Shown here in pieces: positions 19,680 through 26,896 of a DNA stretch of 44,142 nucleotides. The stretch is taken from positions 1 through 44,142 of the forward strand of contig JAHRWA010000092.1 of assembly GCA_019090455.1 (NCBI GenBank). The letters are read 5' to 3'. The notes beneath the pieces are model-generated. The model saw only the letters and a list, made by a program, of their open reading frames with translations. It searched no databases and was not told the origin of the DNA. The DNA is from Pseudomonadales bacterium (GTDB lineage: Bacteria > Pseudomonadota > Gammaproteobacteria > Pseudomonadales > DC-out160). The first letter of the stretch is position 1. Each line of letters starts with the position of its first letter. The translations under genes were made by a program, and so were the position numbers.

Positions 19680-20222
19680 ATGGAACGCCAGATTGTCGTG
19701 ACACAGCGAGATTGTCCAGCGAGGCTAGTTCCTGCTGGTGATAAAGTCACTATCCCCAAGAATTCATTTGTCACCATAACCCAATCGTTAGGTGGAAATT
19801 ATACCGTCGTGCTTAACGGTAATATGGCCCGAGTGGATGGGACCGACGCTGATGCGTTAGGCCTTGAATCCGAAACGCTTGTTTTTGACAGCGTTGGTGA
19901 CGAAGAGGTACGAGAAGACCATGTGTGGTATGCGTTAAGGTCCATTTACGACCCTGAAATACCCGTTAATCTAGTGGATTTAGGGCTGATATACAGTGTT
20001 GAAATCGACAACAGCAATCCAGCTCAGCGTCAGGTCAATATTAATATGACGCTAACTGCACCGGGCTGCGGTATGGGACCGGTGCTGGTAAGTGACGTTA
20101 AATACCGGGTAGGTAAAGTCCCGAATGTGGATGTGGTTGTGGTTGAATTGGTGTTTGACCCACCTTGGAGTCGAGATAGAATGTCAGAGGAGGCGCAATT
20201 GGAGACGGGCTTGTTTTTTTGA
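19680..20222 (+). CDS. sufT: SufT-like MIP18/DUF59 iron-sulfur maturation factor
   Basis: A 180-residue protein with an N-terminal beta-rich part (NSFVTITQSLGGNYTVVLNG) and a C-terminal DUF59 domain from about residue 78, with DPEIPVNLVDLGLIY and the TLTAPGCGMGPVL cysteine motif. SufT proteins act as auxiliary factors in cluster maturation and commonly end suf operons. It lies 75 bases after sufA and is the last gene of the operon. The exact clients are unknown. Confidence 0.92.
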   Translation: MERQIVVTQRDCPARLVPAGDKVTIPKNSFVTITQSLGGNYTVVLNGNMARVDGTDADALGLESETLVFDSVGDEEVREDHVWYALRSIYDPEIPVNLVDLGLIYSVEIDNSNPAQRQVNINMTLTAPGCGMGPVLVSDVKYRVGKVPNVDVVVVELVFDPPWSRDRMSEEAQLETGLFF

Positions 20223-20365
20223 TGGACCTATCTGTTGGTGATCTCTGTATCATGTAAATGGTCATTGTCGTGTTTGTTTCATCGCTAATAGTTGTCATCT
20301 TCCCCCCCCCTTTCTTTTCCATATTGTTTTAATTATCTCTATTAGGTCGAGATCGAAGTCCGTAG

Positions 20366-21518
20366 CCGGTATTATTCGTTTGCCCCTACTCCTTCAGCTC
20401 GCAAGGGATTGATCACCCTAGTTTTGTCTTTCCATTAGGTGCCTTGATCGAAGAGACTGTATTTTATCTTCGAGTTCGATCAGCTGATGGAGCCGTACCG
20501 GCGCCGTTAAAAATATGGCAGGAATCCCATTTCGATGATTACGCTAATTCTTCCTTAATGATCTGGGGGTTTGTGTGCGGGATCATAATGGTTATGTGTT
20601 TCTATAACCTCTTTATTTTTCTTGGTGTCAGGGATGTGGCTTATTGGTATTGCATACTCTATGTCTTGAGTATGGCGGGAAATCTGTTGGTGTTAACTGG
20701 CTTAGGTTTCCAATACTTTTGGATGGAGACTCCGGAGTGTCTGTTTCTCGCCACCATGAGTCACGAATTGCGTCGACCTATTAATGCAATTTGTGTTTTT
20801 CTCAATTAATAGAAGAGCAATTTGATGACCTTTCTGCGGTAAAGAAATTCAATCAGCATATCTATACTTCCTTCGCAATAATGAAAGATGTGGTCAATAA
20901 CCTGCTCGGTTTTTCAAAGATAGAGGCCAGTGCGCTAGAGATTAATAGTCGGTCTTCTGATTTAGGCCGATTGATTAACGTGATAAAAGATACATTCTCT
21001 TTTAAAGCAGATGAGCGGAAGCTTAAGTTTATCGTTTTCATTGCGGATGAAATGCTGTGGATAAACGAGCTTTTACCTGGAAAGCGATGTCACGTCGGGT
21101 AGAGGAGTGTTTGTCTCATTGTTCCGTGGTAGTGATTGATGATGAAGTTAAGCATCGCGACCATTTGGAGTATGTTTTAAGTCCGCGATACAAAGTCACC
21201 TGTTTTAGTTCTGGTCTTGAGGCATTGGGGTCGATACAAAAAGGCGAATTTGATTTGGTCATGCTGGACATAAAAATGCCGGTTATGGATGGGTATGAGG
21301 TGATTCAAATGATGCAGGAACGGCATTTGATTGAGAATACCTCGGTGGTTTTTGGGGCGGGGAAAACTCGATTTAATCAAATAGTGAAAGGGCTTGACAA
21401 AGGAGCTGTAGATTACCTTCAAAAGCCTTACGTCGCAGGTATTGTGTTGGCACGCGTCACTAAGCAACTCCAAAGAAAGATTGAGCTCCAGTATGCCAAG
21501 GAGGCAATAGCGTCATAG
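20366..21518 (+). pseudogene. Remnant of a 7TM-DISM hybrid sensor histidine kinase
   Basis: Pieces of one hybrid kinase survive in order. First is the end of a 7TMR-DISMED2 sensor domain (FVFPLGALIEETVFYLRVRS, before PLKIW). Next come the first helices of the 7TM domain, up to about 20729. These run straight into an H-box, FLATMSHELRRPINAI, so most of the 7TM region is deleted. At about 20790 a frameshift moves to a second frame (CFSQLIEEQF, then GFSKIEASALEI). The ATPase domain stops after its first strand. A third frame carries a receiver domain (VVVIDDEVKHRD, MLDIKMPVMDGYEV, LQKPY). The upstream boundary is the last in-frame stop, and no start codon remains. A working kinase is not possible. 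Confidence 0.85.
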
Positions 21519-21575
21519 GCTAAGTTTATTAAGTGAGATAAATTTTGAAGCCCGCTGTTTCTGTGTAATGGCTGA

Positions 21576-22486
21576 TTAAATTTGGGAACAGACATTTTGT
21601 ATGCTTCGACGTAGCCATTTGTTTGATTCCGCTTTATTAAATCGTTCATGCCATATTTGATGGCAGTTAAAGTTTGCGATAGTTTTATTCATAGGCAATA
21701 AATTAAGGTCGTAGAATTCAGTCCAAATCAAACCCAGTTTTCGTGGCACCAAGGATACGTAATCACTGTCTTGGATTAAAGTAGGTAAGGCACGGAAGGA
21801 GGACACCTGCGTGTGAGACGATGATGTGGTCTCGTTCTTTTGTTCAACTATTCGTTGAGCCGGTATATTTCCTTTTGGTTTTTTATAGGTGTCCGCAATT
21901 TGTTTGCTGTGGTTTTCCGTTGTCGTGGTGTCTCTTCCTGCGATGGTGTCCCAGCTGTCGGTCAGTATTCGTTGTGATTTCAGCTGTTCGTTTGATTGCG
22001 CTAGCGATCTGTCGGTGTGAATGAGCAAGTCGATAGGGCCATCTCGTAGGGCTGACAGTATATCGGATCTGTATCCGTGCAGATTGTTAAGTGACGTAGG
22101 TAAATTAATAATGGTTAGAGAAATGTTTTCGTTTCGAGCATGAATGACATTTTGCACTCGGGTTAAAGCAATTTCACTAAAATAATCGTTGCAGGCGATG
22201 GTGAAATGAAGAGGTGCATTGCTATCGAAGCGTTGTGCGTCTTGAATAGTATTGATAATACCGTCTAGATTAGGCTTTAATTTTGTGTGTAGTGAAAGGG
22301 CTTTCTCTGTTGGAATTATCCCGTTTTTTTGTGCGAATAAAAAGCTCGTCACCAAAACGGTTCCTGAATTTTTTCAATAATGCGCTGGCGCCAGCTTGCG
22401 TAATTCCAAGCTGTGACGCGGCTTTCGATGTGTTTTGTTTCTCTATCATGATGTCAAAAAATAAGTTGCTTGAGTGATAGATTCAT
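21576..22486 (-). pseudogene. LysR-type regulator broken by two frameshifts
   Basis: A LysR protein is readable only across three frames. The start MNLSLKQLIF at 22486 hits a stop. The second frame gives the helix-turn-helix (EKQNTSKAASQLGITQAGAS, then FRNRFGDELFIRT). The third gives the rest, from NGIIPTEKALSLH through the effector domain to VCSQI. The breaks fall at a six-base A/T run (22456-22461) and a seven-base run (22324-22330). The effector domain, about 240 residues, has no stop. It converges on the kinase remnant. The sequence could be a decayed gene, a sequencing error at the runs, or a slippage-switched gene. Confidence 0.8.
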
Positions 22487-23177
22487 AATCTTTTTGGTGC
22501 TCTAAGTGTTGTGAGGTTGATGTGTGCTTATTGGTATAAGTAGCAGTAATAATTTAAATAATAAAAAGCATTTAGACAATTGGCTAGCTAGAGCAGAAGA
22601 TTTGTGTCCGGTCTTGTGGAAGCGTTGCCTCTACGTCTCGCATAAAGTGGATCTGTATTATCATGAGTAATAAGCTCGAAGACTTTCAGAGTGTAGAGGG
22701 CGGGAAGCTATCTCAGCTTGCGCGAGATTGGCAGGAGCCATTCATTTTGCCTAAGAGGTTAGAGGGTTTTTATCTCTACTTTGGCTCTGTGGATTTAATG
22801 CTGGGGAATAGGCTGGCCTCATTTTTTTGCCTAGTTTGGCGGGCTTGTGGCAGTACCAGTGTTCCTTTGGGGGCGACCCTGTTTCCAGAAAACGGCTAAT
22901 CGGTTGGCGGGAGGATTGGTTGGCAATAGGGGACGTTTGGATAGGTCCGAGTTATTGTTGAAACCGTTAGGTTGGTATTAATAAGGTAGGCTAAGGAGTG
23001 GCAGGGGGGAATGGGGTGAGTTAGTCGCTTCTAAAGTAGAGTGATTTTTGTTTGAATCTCTATAGATTCCAGTGATTTCCGTGATTTATTTGTTGTAATT
23101 TCTACATAATTGCATAGACTTTCAGGCGACTCCAAGATAGAAGTTGACTTCAAACCGACAGACAAAGGGATAGATTT
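22487..23177. other. Long non-coding stretch before the porin
   Basis: About 690 bases with little coding signal. A 78-codon frame at 22663-22899 (start MSNKLEDFQSVEGG) has no recognisable family and only a weak ribosome site, so it is not called as a gene. The right end must hold the porin promoter: CATAAT near 23106-23111 is a reasonable -10, but no good -35 box lines up with it. The remaining G/T-rich sequence looks like gene decay or spacer. Confidence 0.45.
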
Positions 23178-24149
23178 ATGAATTCTATTAACAAAGGGCT
23201 AATTTTGTTCACATCACTGTTAGTTCCCGTGACTGGATATACTGCGTCTAATACGTTGTACGGGGATTTTCGCTATTCATTCAACAGTATCGATAATGAT
23301 GTTGATAGCACTCTTAGCGGTGACAACAATGCATCGCGGATTGGGTTGAAAGGCAGTACTGAAGAAGTTGATGGTATTAGTGCTTTCTATCATTTACAAA
23401 CAGGTGCGGCCATTGCTGGCACAGGTAGCGCGTTAACCGAGCGATTCTTCTTGGCCGGGATCAAAGGTGACTTTGGTAAAGTGGTAGTTGGTAGATCTTC
23501 AACTCCCTATAAAATGGCGGGTCTTAAGGTCGACCCCTTTTATGATACTGCCGCAGGTAAAGGCCTGAGTGGTGCGAGTTATGGTCTTAGCGGAATGACG
23601 AATGGTTGGTCGGACAATACTTTCGCTTACAGTAAGGTTGTCGGAGATTTTAGTTTAAATGGCGGTGTTTATTTGGATGATACCGTTGCCGATGAGCACG
23701 ATATGAATTTTGGGCTTGCTTACAGTCAGGAAGATATGACTGTTGGTTTTCAATACTTGAGTATTGGCGATACGGGTGTTGTGGCTAACAGTGGTGCTGA
23801 TTCTTCTGCTATCCGATTTCATGGGTCATACACAACGGGACCATGGGTTGTTAGTGGCTCCATTGAGTCGGTAGATCCGAGTGTGGGTGATAAGCAGAGC
23901 TTTATTTATTTAGCGACAGCTTGGGAAGCCTCAGAGAAGTTGAAGATAGCAGGGTCTTACGGTGCAGTGGACGATGTGAGTGTTGCTGACAATGGCAGTG
24001 CAATTACAGTGGGTGCGTTCTTTCAGTTATTAGAGAAGACAAACGTGTATGCATTATTTAGCGCATTTAGTGCTGATGACAGTGCTGGCGCTGATCGGAG
24101 TACCTTGTCCTTAGGCGTTAGCCATAAAATTAGTTCTAAACTAATGTAA
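23178..24149 (+). CDS. Outer-membrane general porin (gram-negative porin family)
   Basis: A 323-residue beta-barrel with a signal peptide that ends near GYTAS. It starts with NTLYGDFRYSFNS and has ASRIGLKGSTEEVDGISAFY, RFFLAGIKGDFGKVVVGRSSTPY and the alternating strands of trimeric porins. It is rather short for the family, so loops are small. An AAAGGG ribosome site precedes the ATG. The C terminus reads LGVSHKISSKLM rather than the usual HKF-type end, so the terminal Phe that BAM recognises is not in place. A terminator hairpin follows, so it is a single-gene unit. The solute is unknown. Confidence 0.88.
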   Translation: MNSINKGLILFTSLLVPVTGYTASNTLYGDFRYSFNSIDNDVDSTLSGDNNASRIGLKGSTEEVDGISAFYHLQTGAAIAGTGSALTERFFLAGIKGDFGKVVVGRSSTPYKMAGLKVDPFYDTAAGKGLSGASYGLSGMTNGWSDNTFAYSKVVGDFSLNGGVYLDDTVADEHDMNFGLAYSQEDMTVGFQYLSIGDTGVVANSGADSSAIRFHGSYTTGPWVVSGSIESVDPSVGDKQSFIYLATAWEASEKLKIAGSYGAVDDVSVADNGSAITVGAFFQLLEKTNVYALFSAFSADDSAGADRSTLSLGVSHKISSKLM

Positions 24150-24187
24150 TCTATTGATTTTAGGTGCCATTTTAATATTCTGATCTT

Positions 24188-24216
24188 AAGCCCCGCCTAA
24201 GCTAGGTGGGGCTTTG
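24188..24216 (+). terminator. Terminator hairpin after the porin
   Basis: AAGCCCCGCCTA at 24188-24199 pairs with TAGGTGGGGCTT at 24203-24214, a 12-bp GC-rich stem with a three-base loop. Only a short T-run follows, but the stem is strong. Confidence 0.7.
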
Positions 24217-24686
24217 TAGCAAACTGTTCTTCTGCCTCTTATAGTTCGTGGTCCTGGTAGCCTTCCTGATTATTCACGTAAATGTCTTACCTTAAAAGAA
24301 TAAACATATTCGATCTGTTCTCTGTGATTGTATTTTCTGGATGCACGATTACGCTCTAGTGACGATACGTTTTTGCATGATATAGCCTTAGGGTTTTCCT
24401 AAGTGAAGTACGCTTGTTAAGGCGCCATGGATAATTAGCCTAGTGGGGTGACGATCTGTATACCAGTAGAATAAGTATACAGAATGACCGTTCTATGGGG
24501 TGGTTTGTTCAAGTAATGTCTGTTCTAATTGCCCCCTGATTATTTGAATGAATAAGCGGCCACTCAGTAGTGAAACTTAGCAGGAAATAAGTCAGCAGTA
24601 GGGTGAGGTAAAGATAATCGGCACTGACTGGATATATGTGGCTGGTTGAATTATAGAAGCTAAATTAACGAAATGGCGGTATTGAT
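24217..24686. other. Intergenic region between porin and cyoE
   Basis: About 470 bases with no gene. It contains a spaced inverted repeat at 24455-24483 and a small hairpin with CTTAGG and CCTAAG arms at 24387-24403. Any cyoE promoter must lie here, but none was clear enough to call. Confidence 0.45.
24455..24483. repeat. Spaced inverted repeat upstream of cyoE
   Basis: Arms TCTGTATAC (24455-24463) and GTATACAGA (24475-24483) are perfect complements with an 11-base spacer. The symmetry and size suggest an operator for a dimeric regulator, about 200 bases before cyoE. The spacing does not fit LexA. The regulator is unknown. Confidence 0.55.
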
Positions 24687-25595
24687 GTGACTGAGATAAC
24701 CATAGAGTCCCCCCCTGCGCTCTGGAAGCAATATCTGGAGCTTTGTAAACCTAATGTTGTATTGTTAATTATATTTACCGCGATCGTCGGAATGTTGTTG
24801 TCGACACCGGGTTTTATCCCATTTGATACCTTTATTTTTGCAAGTATAGGAATAGGAATGGCTGCCGCTTCAGGCGCTGCCATTAATCATTGGGTTGATC
24901 AAAAAATTGATGCGCAAATGGAACGAACTAAGGCGAGACCGCTGCCAACAGGTGGTATTTCATCGGCATCTGCCCTTATTTTTGCGTTATTGTTAGGCGC
25001 TATATCGATGGTTATTTTGTTGGCTTTCGTTAACGCTTTAACCGCTATTCTCACCTTTATCTGCATTATTGGTTATGCGGTCATTTACACCATGTTTCTC
25101 AAACGCACGACGCCTCATAATATCGTTCTGGGTGGAGCGGCTGGAGCGGCACCCCCCGTTTTAGGTTGGGCTGCGATAACGGGCGAGGTTCATACGGAAG
25201 CTTTGTTGTTATTTCTGATTATTTTTATTTGGACTCCACCCCACTTCTGGGCGCTAGCCATTAAACGTAGGGATGAATACGCAAAAGTCGGTTTACCCAT
25301 GTTACCGGTGACGCATGGTGTAGAGTTCACGAAAATACAAGTGCTCTTATATACCGTGATGCTGCTGTCGGTGACAATGATTCCTTTTGTCATAGAAATG
25401 AGTGGTTTGGTTTATTTAGCGGGAGCGGTTGCGCTAGGAATCGGATTTATATACCACGCCTATAAATTATACCGTTGTGAAATGGATGAGCATGCAATGA
25501 AGACCTTTGCTTACTCTATTTTCTATTTAACGGCATTGTTTGCGTTTTTCCTAGCGGATCACTATATCCGTATCGCTGTAAGGGCCTTTGCATAA
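24687..25595 (+). CDS. cyoE: Protoheme IX farnesyltransferase CyoE/CtaB
   Basis: An inner-membrane prenyltransferase that makes heme O from heme B for terminal oxidases. The 302-residue protein has about nine hydrophobic segments and both UbiA-family signatures: NHWVDQKIDAQMERTKARPL for prenyl-diphosphate and Mg binding, and WTPPHFWALAIKRRDEYAKV. The GTG start has GGCGGT upstream and matches the family N terminus. No oxidase subunit genes lie nearby, which is unusual because cyoE often ends a cyo or cox operon. The stop lies inside a terminator hairpin. Confidence 0.95.
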   Translation: MTEITIESPPALWKQYLELCKPNVVLLIIFTAIVGMLLSTPGFIPFDTFIFASIGIGMAAASGAAINHWVDQKIDAQMERTKARPLPTGGISSASALIFALLLGAISMVILLAFVNALTAILTFICIIGYAVIYTMFLKRTTPHNIVLGGAAGAAPPVLGWAAITGEVHTEALLLFLIIFIWTPPHFWALAIKRRDEYAKVGLPMLPVTHGVEFTKIQVLLYTVMLLSVTMIPFVIEMSGLVYLAGAVALGIGFIYHAYKLYRCEMDEHAMKTFAYSIFYLTALFAFFLADHYIRIAVRAFA

Positions 25596-25606
25596 AGGCC
25601 TGTTTC
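25582..25606 (+). terminator. Terminator overlapping the cyoE stop
   Basis: GGCCTTT at 25583-25589 and AAAGGCC at 25594-25600 form a 7-bp stem with a four-base loop, followed by TGTTTCTTGTT. The cyoE TAA is within it. It lies between convergent genes. Confidence 0.6.
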
Positions 25607-25652
25607 TTGTTGTTTGCATTTTCTGTTCTATGTTTTTTATCTTGCGGTTCGT

Positions 25653-26426
25653 TTAGGATTGCTTTCGAGTAAAAACGATTTCATTTTCAGTTGATAGCTG
25701 TTTGTTATGGCCGTAGCCTGCCAAGTCAAAAGAGGGTAGGTCTTGCGGGTCAGTTATTCGGTTTTTGATAACATAAGCGCTCATTAGTCCGCGGGCTTTT
25801 TTCGCAAAGAAGCTAATTATTTTATAGTCCCCATTTTTAAAGTCTTTAAATACTGGGGTTGTTATCTCTGCGTTCAGAAGCTTGGGTTTGACCGCTTTAA
25901 AATATTCGTTTGAGGCGAGGTTAACCACGCTTTCTGATTTCAGTGATTTCAAATCCTGATTTAAGCTTTCTGTTATTTTACCATCCCAAAACCCATAGAG
26001 GTTTTTCCCACGATCGTTCGCAAACTTTGTTCCCATCTCAAGGCGGTAAGGTTGGATGAGATCTAGAGGGCGTAATACGCCGTAAAGTCCGGATAAAATC
26101 CTTAAATGTTTTTGAGCGAATTTAAAATCATTTGTTTTAAAAGATTCGGCGTCGAGACCGGTATAGACATCCCCTTTAAACGCTAAAACGGCTTGTTTTG
26201 CGTTACCTTGAGTAAAGGGGGCTTTCCAATCATTGAATCGCTGACGGTTAAGGTCGGCCAAGCTGTCGCTGATACCCATTAGTTGGGTGATCTCAAGGGA
26301 GGATAGCTTTTTTAAATCTTTAATCAGGTGCTTGGAGTCGCTGAGAAATCCGGGCTCAGTGTGTAGCTCCGTTTTAGGATGTGTTTCAAAGTCTAAAGTT
26401 TTGGCCGGAGAAATGAGTAATAGCAT
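25653..26426 (-). CDS. yaaA: Peroxide stress protein YaaA
   Basis: A 257-residue DUF328-family protein. E. coli YaaA limits free iron during hydrogen peroxide stress and binds DNA. Hallmarks are the start MLLLISPAKTLDFET, GDVYTGLDAESF, LRILSGLYGVLRPLDLIQPYRLEMGTKF, VNLASNEYFKAVK and FFAKKARGLMSAYVI. It lies five bases after the ArsC-family gene on the same strand, so the two are probably co-transcribed. A link to iron-sulfur protection next to a SUF locus is suggestive only. Confidence 0.95.
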   Translation of the reverse strand: MLLLISPAKTLDFETHPKTELHTEPGFLSDSKHLIKDLKKLSSLEITQLMGISDSLADLNRQRFNDWKAPFTQGNAKQAVLAFKGDVYTGLDAESFKTNDFKFAQKHLRILSGLYGVLRPLDLIQPYRLEMGTKFANDRGKNLYGFWDGKITESLNQDLKSLKSESVVNLASNEYFKAVKPKLLNAEITTPVFKDFKNGDYKIISFFAKKARGLMSAYVIKNRITDPQDLPSFDLAGYGHNKQLSTENEIVFTRKQS

Positions 26427-26431
26427 TGGTC

Positions 26432-26782
26432 TTACACCAGTGAGTCGATATTTTCTGGCGGACGGCCAATGACGGCTTTGTCGCCTTTTACTACAATTGG
26501 ACGCTCTATCAGCTTGGGGTTTTGGGACATCAGTTTAATCCAGTCGGATTCGCTTTTGTCATCCGATGCTTTGATTGCAAGTTCTTTTGCGATGGCTTCG
26601 TTAAATCGGATGAGTTTTTTTGGCTCTAGTCCAAGCTGGCTAAGGATACGTTTGATTTCATCGGTACTGGGTGGTGTCTCTAAATAGAGGATGATTTCGG
26701 GTTCAATGCCTTTTTCTTGAAGGAGTTTAAGAGTTGTCCTGCTTTTGCTGCATCTTGGGTTGTGATAAATTTTTACGGACAT
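26432..26782 (-). CDS. ArsC-family (YfgD-like) reductase
   Basis: A 116-residue thioredoxin-fold protein that begins MSVKIYHNPRCSKSR, with the catalytic cysteine at position 11. It ends with the family block LIERPIVV followed by IGRPPENI. The family includes glutaredoxin-coupled arsenate reductases and close relatives such as YfgD. No arsR or arsB lies nearby, so arsenic resistance is not supported by context and a general thiol or stress role is equally likely. It is upstream of yaaA in a two-gene unit. Confidence 0.88.
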   Translation of the reverse strand: MSVKIYHNPRCSKSRTTLKLLQEKGIEPEIILYLETPPSTDEIKRILSQLGLEPKKLIRFNEAIAKELAIKASDDKSESDWIKLMSQNPKLIERPIVVKGDKAVIGRPPENIDSLV

Positions 26783-26896
26783 AGTGATAGCTCTTTGGGA
26801 ATGGTGTCTCTTTGAAAGTGATAGGCTTTCTAGTGTGCGTATTAGCCGGTCATCTTAACATATCAATATCTGAGTACGACAATAATTCCGCGAACC

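Noticed and set aside
20302..20310. Run of nine C bases before the kinase remnant, as a phase-variation tract
   Set aside because: It lies outside any readable frame or recognised promoter. It may be a relic of switching but nothing nearby is functional.
21057..21518. Receiver-domain frame as an independent response regulator
   Set aside because: It continues the domain order of the broken hybrid kinase, has no ribosome site and lacks the conserved Ser/Thr of the receiver switch.
22663..22899. 78-codon frame before the porin
   Set aside because: No family match by eye, weak ribosome site and composition like the surrounding decayed DNA. It could be a relic but is not supported as a gene.
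24455..24483. LexA box in the inverted repeat upstream of cyoE
   Set aside because: LexA needs CTGT and ACAG eight bases apart; here they are 19 apart.
26432..26782. Arsenic resistance operon
   Set aside because: Only an ArsC-family gene is present, with no regulator or efflux pump, and the family includes members with other roles.
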